Source: Haladaptatus salinisoli
GTDB taxonomy: Archaea > Halobacteriota > Halobacteria > Halobacteriales > Haladaptataceae
Length of the DNA: 64,000 nucleotides
Direction: 5' to 3'
Assembly: GCF_020614375.1 (NCBI RefSeq)
Contig: NZ_CP085327.1
Coordinates: forward strand, 248,001 to 312,000
A program made the position numbers and the translations under genes. Positions 45,405 through 54,119 of the stretch are shown piece after piece. Numbering within the stretch: the first letter of the stretch is position 1; every line of letters begins with the position of its first letter. Under the pieces are notes generated by a model. That model made no database searches, had not been told where the DNA came from, and saw only the letters and a program-made list of their open reading frames with translations.

Positions 45405-46337
45405 ATGTACCGCCGAGCAGTCCTCGCCTCCGTCGGTTCCGTCTTGGCCGCAGGCTGCCTCTCCGAATCGACGCCGGGCGGGGTCGGCATGGAACCGTCC
45501 TCCACGACCCCGACGCGAAAAACCTCGACCCGAGGAACGCCCACGACGGCGACGGAACCGACCCTCCGAATCCCGGACGAGAATCGCTGTCCCCCGTTCG
45601 GCGATCAACGCGTCGTCTGCTACCAGAACGCCGACTCGGACGCGACCCTGCTCGCGGAACCCTCGACGGAGCGGGCGACGCTCCCGAAGGCGACCCTCTC
45701 GTTCACCCTGACGAACGAGACGGGTGCGACGTTCACGACGAATTACTACGACTGGTCGGTGTGGAAACTGGTCGACGAGGAGTGGTTCCGCATCGCGCCG
45801 CGAATCGTCCCCGAACCGGCCACGATGCTCGACACCGGGAACTCCCACGCGTGGAACGTGACCGTCGACAACACCGACCTCGGGCGGGCGCTGCCGCGGG
45901 CGGAGGGAACCGAGAGCGTCGCCCTCGCCGGACTCGGCGGGGGCACCTACGCCTTCGGAATCTCCGGTTGGCTCGAGGGACAGAGCTACGAGGACGGCGT
46001 CGGCGTCGCGGCCCGATTCGAACTCGCCGGCGACCCCCTTCGACTCGCGCCGACGGACGACCTGACGGTGGTCGGGCGGGACGGCGACGAGAAGCGCGTG
46101 CGTTCGTCCTCGGCGGACGCCGTCTACGTCGCCACGCGCGTCGAGGGCGTCGAATCGCCTCCGATTCGAAAGATTCCGGAGCAGGTCGTCCGCGTTACGC
46201 CGCTCCGCAACCTGCTCGCCTCGTTCGAGGACGGGGTGCGTCGGGTCCGCCTCGACGGGAGGGAGTCCGCTTCGCTCGGTCTCGAACGACGGGTGATCGA
46301 GTACGAGGGTGCGACCTACCGAATCGAGGAGGCTTAG
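45405..46337 (+). CDS. lipoprotein, hypothetical
   Basis: A 310-aa exported protein. The N terminus MYRRAVLASVGSVLAAGCLS has twin Arg, a short hydrophobic core and an AAGC lipobox, so it is likely a membrane-anchored haloarchaeal lipoprotein, possibly Tat-exported. A Thr/Ser/Pro-rich linker (residues 22-50) follows. The domain contains TLPKATLSFTLTNETGATFTT and ends in VIEYEGATYRIEEA, with beta-sandwich character but no recognised family. The stop overlaps the frameshifted convergent gene (TTAG). Confidence 0.78.
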   Translation: MYRRAVLASVGSVLAAGCLSESTPGGVGMEPSSTTPTRKTSTRGTPTTATEPTLRIPDENRCPPFGDQRVVCYQNADSDATLLAEPSTERATLPKATLSFTLTNETGATFTTNYYDWSVWKLVDEEWFRIAPRIVPEPATMLDTGNSHAWNVTVDNTDLGRALPRAEGTESVALAGLGGGTYAFGISGWLEGQSYEDGVGVAARFELAGDPLRLAPTDDLTVVGRDGDEKRVRSSSADAVYVATRVEGVESPPIRKIPEQVVRVTPLRNLLASFEDGVRRVRLDGRESASLGLERRVIEYEGATYRIEEA

Positions 46338-47595
46338 CGCCGGGCGAGTCGCCGAGCCGTCGTTCGGGCGTGTTTCGCGTGCGCCCACCCGAGGAGATAG
46401 CGGGCGTAGGTCTCGTCGAGCGAGCTTTCGAGCGAATCGTCGCCGGATTCGATTCGTCGCCGCGCGGTTTCGAGCAGTTCGCGGGCGAAGGGGTCGCCGT
46501 CGCTCTCGGCGAGCGCGTCGCGGAGTTCGCGGAGCGCCCCGCGTTTCGTGCGAAAGACGAGTTTCGACCCCATCTCCGCTTCCTTCTCGTCGGCGTTCGC
46601 GCCGTCGCGTCGCGCCACGCGAGGAGGTGCCGGAGCGCGTCGGCCGTTTCGACCGCCGAGAGCACCTCGAAGCCGTCCTCGCGGTGGCGTTCCGCATCGT
46701 CGAGGAGGTTTCGTCCGAAGCGAAACCCGTGGACGAAGATGCGCACTCTGACCCCCCGGTACGACCCTTCCGAGAGTTCCTCGGACGCGTCTTCGGTCCG
46801 CGAGTCGCGCAACTCCTCCGCCTGCCGTCGAAGCATCTGCCGGTTCCGCCGCAGGGACTCGCCGAACGACCGCGGCGAATCGAGTCCGTCGCGGTATCGC
46901 CGGTAGATGCGCCGTCCGTCGTCCCAGTCGCGGCGCGCCGACGCGAGGCTCTGACGAACGCCCCCCGCGTCCATCGCGTCCTCCGGCGGTGAAACGCGGC
47001 GGAAAAAACCCGACGCCTGTTGGAGGTGGTGCTCGCCCCGGCCGACCCGCACGAGAAACTCGCTCGGGTCGTCGCACTCGAGCGCGATTCGCTCCCGGAG
47101 GGATTCGATACCGAATCGGAGGTCGGCCTGTTCGGTGCCGGGGTTCTCCTCGTGATACTCGCCGTTCAGGTACTGAGCCGCACCGAGCGTTTTGGCGGCT
47201 GCTCCCGCGGCGTACTGGAACTTTTCGAGCGTTCGGAGGGTTCCGGAACCCTTCGACACCTCGTCGAGCGCGTTTCGCGCCTGTTTCGGACCGTCTTCGA
47301 GGACGTAACGGTCCGTGCTGCCGAGGGTCGACGCGTCGGCCCGCCCCCACGCCCGTTCGGCCTCGGTCGTCAGTCGCTCCACGTGGCTTCGCGCCGCTTC
47401 GACGTGCGCCGCCGGAATCTCGATTCGGGGCGGTATCGTGGGGATTTCGGCGCGGCGCGTCCGCGCGCTCGTTATCGAGGCGGGGAGCGTGTCAGTGGCG
47501 AACGCGAGCGAACCGAAGCCGAGGGCGGAACCGCCGACGAGGGCGGAACCGACGAGGAGTCGCCTGCGGGAGAGCGGGCTATCGGGGCGGAACAT
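46334..47595 (-). pseudogene. exported hypothetical protein, interrupted by a one-base frameshift
   Basis: The N-terminal part (about 329 residues, starting MFRPDSPLSRRRLLVGSALV) has a Tat-like signal with SRRRLLVG and then helical sequence. At about 46600-46612 the frame is lost: acidic, helical coding sequence stops and continues in another frame as DGANADEKEAEMGSKLVFR, ending at TAA 46334-46336. Reading through in the first frame gives an Arg-rich unnatural tail. The composition on both sides is typical of the gene, so one missing base in the repetitive GCGCGACGCGACGGCGCG stretch explains it. It is either a recent mutation or a sequencing error. No domain recognised. Confidence 0.72.
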
Positions 47596-47630
47596 GAGAA
47601 GAATGAGACCGGTCGACTACAAGAATTTTC

Positions 47631-48668
47631 CTACCACGTGCCGTGAAAGGTGTCGAATTCGAGCGCGTCCAGCGGTTTGTTTCCGACCGCTATCTCGTAC
47701 TCGCCGGGCGTGAGCATCGGCTTGTGGAACCGCGGCCCGTCGTCGGTCGTGATGCGCGGACAGCCCGTGTTGACGAAGGCGTCCATGTCGAAGTTCCGGA
47801 GGCGGTCTGGCGTCACCTCGTCCATCGTGATGAGGTAGGCGTCGTCGTTGTCGTCCAGAATGTCCTGCGCGACCTCCCAGCGACCCTGTCCGATCTTCGT
47901 GCAGAAGATGACGCCCCACTTCTCCGCGTCCATCGCCCGGTGAACAGCGCCGTACCGCTGTTTCATGAACTTCTCCGTGTCGGCGACCGTGACGACGTTG
48001 TTCACGGGGTCGGCGATGACCACGGTCTTGTCGGGGTGCTCCATCGCCAGTCCGAGCGGGTGGAACTTCCCGCCGCCGACGTAGAGCACCTGGTCGGCGT
48101 CGATGTCCGCCGAGGCGTAGTTACAGCCGAGCACCTGCCCCTCGTGGGTGAGTCTGTCGTCTCCCTTCCGGGTGTGGACGTCGAAGCCGCGGTCTTCCAG
48201 CCACTCGCGCATCTCCTCGAAGCGATTCATGTGCTGGGCGGTCGTGACCAGCCCCACGTCGCCGACTTCGAGTTCGTCGAGGGCGTCCTCCACGATGGGG
48301 AACACGTCCACGTTCGAGAACAGGGGGACGTAGATGACCTTGTCCGTGTTCTTCATCGGGGAGTGGCCGAAGTGGACGAACACGTCCGTGCGCTTCATCA
48401 GGTAGGTGTCGAGGTCGCAGGCCCCGTAGCACGGCTGTCCCGAGATGAGGATGGTCACGTCGTCGGGGAGCAGCTCGCGCAGGTCGTCGGCCACCTTCGG
48501 CCCGCGGCGTTTCAGCCCCTCGGGGAACTGGAGGCCCACCTTCTTCGCGTCGCGCTCTTCGACCGCGTCGACGATGCGGTCGAGCTCGTAATCCCACTCC
48601 CGGTCGTGTTTGAGGGACATCCCCGTCTTCCGCAGGTCCCCCTCGCTGTACTCGCTCTGCTGGCTCAT
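47631..48668 (-). CDS. dph2: 2-(3-amino-3-carboxypropyl)histidine synthase
   Basis: A 345-aa radical-SAM-like enzyme that starts diphthamide synthesis on elongation factor 2 by transferring the 3-amino-3-carboxypropyl group of SAM to a His. The three iron-sulfur Cys are in GQPCYGACDLDTY, VLGCNYAS and NTGCPRI, at the expected widths. VGLQFPEGLKRRGPKVADDL and YVGGGKFHPLGLA are family blocks. Start at MSQQSEYSEGD. The protein is a homodimer in archaea. Confidence 0.95.
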   Translation of the reverse strand: MSQQSEYSEGDLRKTGMSLKHDREWDYELDRIVDAVEERDAKKVGLQFPEGLKRRGPKVADDLRELLPDDVTILISGQPCYGACDLDTYLMKRTDVFVHFGHSPMKNTDKVIYVPLFSNVDVFPIVEDALDELEVGDVGLVTTAQHMNRFEEMREWLEDRGFDVHTRKGDDRLTHEGQVLGCNYASADIDADQVLYVGGGKFHPLGLAMEHPDKTVVIADPVNNVVTVADTEKFMKQRYGAVHRAMDAEKWGVIFCTKIGQGRWEVAQDILDDNDDAYLITMDEVTPDRLRNFDMDAFVNTGCPRITTDDGPRFHKPMLTPGEYEIAVGNKPLDALEFDTFHGTW

Positions 48669-48808
48669 TACCACTCCTTGCGGCCGAGAACTTTTAACCC
48701 CGGCGTTCCGGGTCTCCTGCCCCTCGTTTCCGCGCGCGGCACGCGGCGGACCCGTCGGCCACCTCGCCATTCGGCACACCTAAACGCCTCCAGTGCGAAT
48801 CCACTCCC

Positions 48809-49210
48809 ATGAGCGTAGACGCCAAAGCGGAGACGGGCAAGGAGCGAGCCAGCGTCGAGGAGATGGCGACCGAACTCGGCGAAGCCATCGCCGACACGCC
48901 GGAGTATCAGCAGTTCGAGGAGGCGAAGGCGGCGGTCGAGGCCGACGAGGACGCGCAGGAGAAGATTCGGGAGTTCGAGCGCCTCCGACAGGAGTTCATG
49001 CTCGCGCGCCAGACGGGCGAGGCGACCCAAGAGGACGTGACGAAGGTGCAGGAAGCCCAGCAGGAACTCCACTCGCTTCCGGTGATGGAGGAGTACCTCG
49101 AAGCGCAGGACGAACTCGACGCGCGACTCGAAGACCTGAACCGCGCCGTCTCCGCCCCGCTGGCCGTGGACTTCGGCCAGCAGGCCGGCGGCTGCTGTCA
49201 GGACGAGTAG
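48809..49210 (+). CDS. YlbF/YmcA family protein
   Basis: A 133-aa helical protein of the YlbF family. VEEMATELGEAIADTPEYQQFEEAKAAVEADEDAQEKIREFERLRQEFMLA (positions 48857-49010) is the typical three-helix stretch, and it ends in GGCCQDE. The terminal CC pair is noteworthy: in Bacillus, YlbF-YmcA-YaaT carry iron-sulfur clusters and help RNA processing. No YmcA or YaaT partner is in the window. The last 13 bases overlap the convergent oxidoreductase gene. Confidence 0.88.
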   Translation: MSVDAKAETGKERASVEEMATELGEAIADTPEYQQFEEAKAAVEADEDAQEKIREFERLRQEFMLARQTGEATQEDVTKVQEAQQELHSLPVMEEYLEAQDELDARLEDLNRAVSAPLAVDFGQQAGGCCQDE

Positions 49211-50181
49211 TCTTCGACGGCCACCCACTCGCCGACCTCACCACTTTCTCGAAGCGCATCGACCACGACGAGCGTCCGCGCCGCCTCGCGGGCGTCGGTT
49301 CGCGGCCGATCGCCGCGTTCGACGTACTCCGCGAACCGCTTCACCTCGATGGCGTACGGATTCGTCGGGTCGAACGACTCGGTGACGCGTCGCCCCGGCG
49401 CGCGGAGTTCGAACGTCGTCGGGTCGCTCCCGGTCGAGAACGCCGGGTCGGCGTGAATCCGACCCTCCGTTCCTTCGACCCGGCAGTACTGGGCGTCTTC
49501 GAGGCGGAACGAACAGTCGACCTGCGCGGTTTTTCCGCCGGGGAACGAGAGTATTCCCGACACCTGCGTTTCGACGCCCGTTTCCTCGGGGTCGGCGATT
49601 CGCGCGACGACCCGCTCCGGTTCGCCGAGGAAGAGCTGCGCGGCCTGGATGGCGTAGACGCCGACGTCGAGCAGGCAACCGCCGCCCATGTCCGGGTCGA
49701 AGCGCGTCCCTTCGGGCCAGTAGCGAAGCGACGAGTGAAAGCCGGCGTCGACCGAGCGCACGTCGCCGAGTTCGGTCGCCGCCGCCGCCATTCGCTCCGT
49801 TCGGGGGTGGTAGCGGTACATCATCGCCTCCATCAGCGTGACGCCGCGGTCGTCGCAGTGGTCGCCCATCTCGCGGGCTTCGGCGGCGTCCACCGCCAGC
49901 GGTTTCTCGCAGAGGACGTGCAGACCGCGGTCGGCGGCGCGCTTCGTCCACTCGGCGTGGAGCGCGTTCGGAAGCGGGTTGTACACCGCGTCCACCGCGT
50001 CGGATTCGAGCAGTTCCTCGTACGACCCGAACGCCCGCGGAATCCCGTTGTCGGCGGCGAACCGCTCGGCTCGTTCCTCGGTTCGCGACGCGACGGCGTC
50101 GACTTCGTGGTCGGTCGCCTCGACCGCCGGAACGAACGATTGCCGTGCGATTCGCGCGGTTCCCAGCACCCCGAACTTCAT
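49198..50181 (-). CDS. Gfo/Idh/MocA family oxidoreductase
   Basis: A 327-aa NAD(P)-dependent dehydrogenase. The Rossmann start is KFGVLGTARIARQSFVPAVEA, followed by VAVASRTEERAERFAADNG-like pattern (VDAVASRTEERA), the CEKPLAV motif and the C-terminal domain with GGGCLLDVGVYAIQAAQLFLG. Sugars or inositols are usual substrates. The start at 50181 (MKFGV) is the family start; nine extra upstream residues are open but not needed. Confidence 0.93.
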   Translation of the reverse strand: MKFGVLGTARIARQSFVPAVEATDHEVDAVASRTEERAERFAADNGIPRAFGSYEELLESDAVDAVYNPLPNALHAEWTKRAADRGLHVLCEKPLAVDAAEAREMGDHCDDRGVTLMEAMMYRYHPRTERMAAAATELGDVRSVDAGFHSSLRYWPEGTRFDPDMGGGCLLDVGVYAIQAAQLFLGEPERVVARIADPEETGVETQVSGILSFPGGKTAQVDCSFRLEDAQYCRVEGTEGRIHADPAFSTGSDPTTFELRAPGRRVTESFDPTNPYAIEVKRFAEYVERGDRPRTDAREAARTLVVVDALRESGEVGEWVAVEDYSS

Positions 50182-50331
50182 ACGATTGGTAACAGTTCGC
50201 ACGGGCAAAAGCGTGGCGCGCCGCGCGGTCGGTTCGTTCGCCGGCGTCCGGAGTTCAGAAGTCTGAAGTCGACCAAAACCGGGTCGGGAGAGCGGAGGCG
50301 ATTCGAGCCTACTTCGGCTCTCGGCAGCCGG

Positions 50332-50655
50332 TTATTCGAGTTCGTCCAGTTGAACCGTCTCTTCGACGACGAGCGTCGGACCCTGCTCCAAATCGAGAAA
50401 TTCCGCGGCGTCCGCCATCACGCGCTCGCCCTGCTCCGAGTCGAACGCGGCCTTCATGTCGGCGGTGGAGTCGAAGTACAGTTCGAGGTGACCGTCGTAG
50501 CCCGCCTTCTCCGGGTCCTTCGGAACGGAGGTGACGTACTTTCGGAGACCGGGAAGCTCCTTGGCAATCTCCGAGTGCTCGTTCAGCCAGTAATCGACGA
50601 ACTCCTCGTGGGTCGTCCCGTCTTTGCGAACCAGCAGATCGACCATCTTTATCAT
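50332..50655 (-). CDS. EthD family protein
   Basis: A 107-aa dimeric alpha+beta barrel protein. MIKMVDLLVRKDGTTHEEFVDYWLNEHSEIAKELPGLRKYV (positions 50533-50655) is the EthD/dimeric ferredoxin-like signature with the conserved H in NEHSEI. EthD proteins support monooxygenase or reductase systems; no such genes are near. An in-frame Met at residue 4 is an alternative start. Confidence 0.87.
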   Translation of the reverse strand: MIKMVDLLVRKDGTTHEEFVDYWLNEHSEIAKELPGLRKYVTSVPKDPEKAGYDGHLELYFDSTADMKAAFDSEQGERVMADAAEFLDLEQGPTLVVEETVQLDELE

Positions 50656-50776
50656 GGCACCTGAATTCGCGCATCCGGCCGACTTTGCTGTATCGACTGT
50701 CGTTCGAACTCGGCGAGGCGGCAGCGTACTCCCGTTGCCGTTCGTTTAAGTGTACTCCCGTCCTTCTCTCTGCCCG

Positions 50777-50941
50777 ATGGCGGAAATCAACCGACCCGAC
50801 CGACGGCGGTGCGTACGGTGCGGACGCGAAGACGAGTGGAACGAGTCGAACCGCAACTGGGCGATAGCCGGAGACCAGGGCAGACCGTTCTGCATCCACG
50901 AGTGGGACATCAACGGGACGCACAACCCCATCGCGGAGTGA
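50777..50941 (+). CDS. HEWD family small zinc protein
   Basis: A 54-aa protein, one of the haloarchaeal HEWD family, with CVRCG near the N terminus and FCIHEWDINGTHN near the C terminus. The two CxxC/CxxH sites look like a tiny zinc ribbon. It starts at MAEINRPDRRR. cutA begins one base after its stop, so it leads a three-gene operon. Confidence 0.85.
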   Translation: MAEINRPDRRRCVRCGREDEWNESNRNWAIAGDQGRPFCIHEWDINGTHNPIAE

Positions 50942-50942
50942 G

Positions 50943-51245
50943 ATGCCGACCGCGTACATCACCGCGCCGCCGGACGCGGCGGGCGAACTCGCGGAACTGC
51001 TGGTCGAAGAGCGACTGGCCGCGTGCGTGAACCGGTTCCCGTGCACCTCGGTGTACCGCTGGGAGGGCGACGTGGTTCGCGACGAGGAGGTCGTCCTGCT
51101 GGCGAAGACGACCGACGAGGCGTGGGCGAAGTTGGTCGCCCGGGTCGAGGACGAACACCCCTACGACGTTCCGTGTGTCGAGCGATTCGAGGAGCGCGCG
51201 ATGTCCGAACCGTTCGAAGCGTGGCGGGACGCGGAGGTGGAGTGA
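50943..51245 (+). CDS. cutA: divalent cation tolerance protein CutA
   Basis: A 100-aa trimeric CutA1 protein. The family pattern is complete: TAYITAPPDAAGELAELLVEERLAACVNRFPCTSVYRWEGDVVRDEEVVLLAKTTDEAW (positions 50949-51125), then HPYDVPCVERF. It binds copper and related ions, although its main role is debated. The stop shares one base with the next gene. Neighbours include the small zinc protein HEWD. Confidence 0.95.
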   Translation: MPTAYITAPPDAAGELAELLVEERLAACVNRFPCTSVYRWEGDVVRDEEVVLLAKTTDEAWAKLVARVEDEHPYDVPCVERFEERAMSEPFEAWRDAEVE

Positions 51246-51421
51246 TGGGGCGCGACGCGACGGACCGGGAAGCCGACCGACAGTTCGGGCCGTGGGCGCT
51301 GGCGCTCGGCGTTCTGGCGGTCGGCACCGCCGCGCTGATTCGAGAGGTCAGAAACCGTCGAGGCGGGAAAGCGCGGGACGAACGGACGCGAAACGAGGAT
51401 TCGAAGACCGGTCGACGCTGA
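51245..51421 (+). CDS. small single-span membrane protein, hypothetical
   Basis: A 58-aa protein with one hydrophobic helix (about residues 15-33, FGPWALALGVLAVGTAALI) and a basic/charged tail. The start ATG overlaps the cutA stop by one base, so it is translated as part of the HEWD-cutA operon. No function recognised. Confidence 0.75.
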   Translation: MGRDATDREADRQFGPWALALGVLAVGTAALIREVRNRRGGKARDERTRNEDSKTGRR

Positions 51422-51488
51422 CTCGGTCGCCGAAACGCGCCCGCGTGGTCGGCACCGCCGGTTCGAACGGGGAGGTCCTTTCGTCCCG

Positions 51489-52412
51489 CTACTTCCGCTC
51501 CAACCGCGACAGGCCGTGCCAGATGGCGTCGACCATCCGGTCCTCGCCGTCGCCCTCGGCGTCGTCCCACCCCCGAGAGAGGGCGTCTTCCAGCACGGGA
51601 AGCGGGTGGTTCTCGAAGTTGTTCATCCCGCGGAAATCTTCGAGGGCGTCGCGCTCGTCGTCGCCGAAGTCCTCGGAGGGCGTCCCCTCGAAGAAGCCGA
51701 GGTCTACGAGCGTTTCGGCCACCGCTTCGGCGGTCGCTCCCGACAGCTCCCTCGTTTCGTCCGGCTCCGCGCGTTCGAGGAGCGTCACGTCGTACACCTT
51801 GAACACGCGCTCCAGTTCGTCGATGGGCTTCTCGTGGTCGTCCACGCGCACGTCGACCCAGCGGTCGTTGCGCCCGTCGTACCCGCCCTCGGGCTTGGCG
51901 ACGTACAGCGCCGCGCTCTGTTCGCCGCGCTTGTCGCCGCCCGCGTCGTTGCCCGCGTGGAGCGCGGCGATGAGTCGCTCCGGGAGGCCGCCGTCCGTCT
52001 CCTCGAACGCCTCGGACATGGCTTCTATCGTCTCGCGGTTCTCCAGGATGTTCCCCTGCACGGTGTAGTCGTCTCCCTGAATGTCGCCGGCGTAGTCGAA
52101 ACACTCCGACCCCGTGAACGCGGCGACGGAGCCGTCCCGTCCAACCACGCCGACCTGCCGCGATTCGAACTCGGGATCCGCTCCGGTGAGCTCCCGCACG
52201 ACGTCGTCGGCGCTCTTTCCCGCCCGAAGCAGGTCGAGTCCGTCGGGGCCGTAGGCGACGTTCGCGTAGCTCTGCGTGGCGACCGCACCCGCGTCCGCGC
52301 TGGCGAACGGGACGACGGCCCCGACGCCGACGAACTTCGACTGGACGGCGATGCCGACGGCGTTCCGTTCCGGGTCGCGCGCGGCGATGGAGAACGTCGA
52401 TGGTCGTGGCAT
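51489..52412 (-). CDS. DUF1028 (Ntn-like) family protein
   Basis: A 307-aa protein. RPSTFSIAARDPERNAVGIAVQSKFVGVGAVVPFA and GAVATQSYANVAYGPDGLDLL (positions 52240-52410) are the DUF1028 signatures; the fold is Ntn-hydrolase-like. The second half contains YVAKPEGGYDGRNDRWVDVRVDDHEKPIDEL and a putative peptidoglycan-binding-like/extra domain after about residue 220. Activity is unknown. The start at 52412 gives the family N terminus. Confidence 0.9.
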   Translation of the reverse strand: MPRPSTFSIAARDPERNAVGIAVQSKFVGVGAVVPFASADAGAVATQSYANVAYGPDGLDLLRAGKSADDVVRELTGADPEFESRQVGVVGRDGSVAAFTGSECFDYAGDIQGDDYTVQGNILENRETIEAMSEAFEETDGGLPERLIAALHAGNDAGGDKRGEQSAALYVAKPEGGYDGRNDRWVDVRVDDHEKPIDELERVFKVYDVTLLERAEPDETRELSGATAEAVAETLVDLGFFEGTPSEDFGDDERDALEDFRGMNNFENHPLPVLEDALSRGWDDAEGDGEDRMVDAIWHGLSRLERK

Positions 52413-52481
52413 ACCCGGGACGAGGGAGGCCACCCCGAAAAGCGTTCACCCCTCCAGACGGGTCGGTCTTTCGGCCCGCAG

Positions 52482-52847
52482 TCACCCTTTCCTCGCCGTG
52501 AGCGGTTGGCGCGAGGCCAACTCGCAGTCGAACTCGGGGTGCTCCGCGAAGTGGTGGACGAGCATGTGACGTCGTCCGCCGGTCAGGCCGCGTTCGCCCA
52601 CGTCGTCCGCGGTGAACTCGTCCGGGAGTCGGTCGTACAGTCGGGCCACCGACTCGAACCGTTCGAACACCTTTCGGTGGCCCGCCGAGTCCGCACCTCG
52701 GCGCGAGACGACGTAGCTCCCGTCCTCGCGGCGTTCGCCGACCGTGTTGAAGAACTCGCGGCGCTCAGTCAGCGCCCGTCCGAGGGCCTCTCGCAATCGG
52801 TCGGCGTCGCCTCTGGAGAGTTCGTGCGTCTCGCCGGCGACGGTCAC
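52482..52847 (-). CDS. DUF7528-like haloarchaeal protein
   Basis: A 121-aa protein. The conserved pattern ALTERREFFNTVGERREDGSYVVSRRGADSAGHRKVFE (positions 52656-52769) and GLTGGRRHMLVHHFAEHPEFDCELASRQPL match a haloarchaeal family of unknown function (DUF7528). The start is a GTG at 52847; the frame is open further upstream but lacks ATG. Confidence 0.8.
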   Translation of the reverse strand: MTVAGETHELSRGDADRLREALGRALTERREFFNTVGERREDGSYVVSRRGADSAGHRKVFERFESVARLYDRLPDEFTADDVGERGLTGGRRHMLVHHFAEHPEFDCELASRQPLTARKG

Positions 52848-52923
52848 CGAGACGCCGGCGTCCGTGCTCGCCGCCGAGACGGGCGTCTCGGCGGAAGCGA
52901 ACGAACCGTCAGAACAGTCGGTA

Positions 52924-53274
52924 CTACGCGTGGTCGAGAATTTCTCGACCAGTCGCCGCGGGGCGACTTACTCTATCCTCCGTCGTCGACGACGGATACT
53001 GTGACGACATACGCCACACTTGTTGGACGACCCTCATAAGTCTGTCCGTGGGTCGCCGGCGGTGAAGCCACAGCAGGGCGACCGTCAGCAGGTTGTACGC
53101 GACCAGTCCGGCGACGAGCGCGCCGAGACGGAATCCGACGAAGGGCGCGACGACGGCCAAGGCGTCGACTCCGACCACCGCGACCAACAGCGCGCTCAGG
53201 AGTCCCGCCGTGAACGCTATCGGAGTCGCGTAATCGCGCCACGCGGTCGTGGACGCGGGAACGCGAAGCTTCAA
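52924..53274 (-). CDS. small membrane protein, hypothetical (TTG start)
   Basis: A 116-aa protein with two hydrophobic helices at about residues 15-35 and 44-68 and a basic, Arg-rich C-terminal segment. The only usable in-frame start is TTG at 53274, because an in-frame stop lies further upstream with no ATG or GTG between. Third-position GC and the membrane pattern support coding, though another function of the segment cannot be excluded. Confidence 0.5.
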   Translation of the reverse strand: MKLRVPASTTAWRDYATPIAFTAGLLSALLVAVVGVDALAVVAPFVGFRLGALVAGLVAYNLLTVALLWLHRRRPTDRLMRVVQQVWRMSSQYPSSTTEDRVSRPAATGREILDHA

Positions 53275-53387
53275 GAGCGGCTCTCGGGAATCGGTCGCGG
53301 TCCTCCGTCGAACGCCGCAGTGATCGATCTTCTGTCACTCTCAACGGTCGCGTGAGAGTTTTCACCCCGGCGATACAAGTACCGGGT

Positions 53388-54104
53388 ATGAAGGTTCGCG
53401 GAACCCGCGAGTGTCAGGACTGCGGGGCGCAGTGGTCGTACTACGAGACGGGGAGCGTCACCTGTCCGGAGTGCGAGAGCATGCGGAGCGTCGGACTCGA
53501 AGCGAGTCGCGTTCAGCATACGGACAGCCCCGAAACGCTCGAACTAGCCGAAGCGCGCGAGGCGACGGACGACCGCCCGCTGCGCGAAGCCGCCGACCTC
53601 GCAGGGGACGCTGCGCGCGAGTACGTCAGAAAGCGCGGGTTCATCAACGGCGGCGAACTCCGACCGTTGGACGACACCTACCTCGCGGCGCAGGAACTCC
53701 GGCACGTCGCGGACGTGGTCGGACGGACGTTCGAGACGACCGACGACGAGGAGATCTACTTCTTCTCGTTGCTTCGCGGGGCGGACGAGGGGGAGCGCCC
53801 CGCGACCGCGGACGTTCCGGAGTCCATGCACGACGTTCGCGGACTCGCCTACGCCGAGGCGCTCGACGAGTACCACGGGGAGATGCGCGAGTGGGTCAGA
53901 GAACACGACGTGGGCCGGGACGGTCGGACCACGCTCGAAACGCTCGGCGAACACGTCCGTCGCGCTCGCGCGCTCGAAGCCGGTCTCGATATCGACGCCG
54001 CGGACGGCCTCGTGTCCGCGGCGCGCGACCTCTCCCGGTACCTCCGGGACGGCGACGAGGACGCGCTCGTCAGCACGCGGGACACGCTCTCCCGACTCTG
54101 GTAG
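53388..54104 (+). CDS. TFIIB-type zinc-ribbon protein (DUF7117-like)
   Basis: A 238-aa acidic protein. The N terminus has a zinc ribbon with two Cys pairs, CQDCGAQWSYYETGSVTCPEC at positions 53415-53477. The rest is helical, with many Arg/Glu, and contains LREAADLAGDAAREYVRKRGFINGGELRPLDDTYLAAQELRHVADVV (positions 53580-53720). It belongs to a haloarchaeal family of unknown function, possibly tied to RNA or transcription. Confidence 0.85.
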   Translation: MKVRGTRECQDCGAQWSYYETGSVTCPECESMRSVGLEASRVQHTDSPETLELAEAREATDDRPLREAADLAGDAAREYVRKRGFINGGELRPLDDTYLAAQELRHVADVVGRTFETTDDEEIYFFSLLRGADEGERPATADVPESMHDVRGLAYAEALDEYHGEMREWVREHDVGRDGRTTLETLGEHVRRARALEAGLDIDAADGLVSAARDLSRYLRDGDEDALVSTRDTLSRLW

Positions 54105-54119
54105 CCCCCTCGCCCCTCG

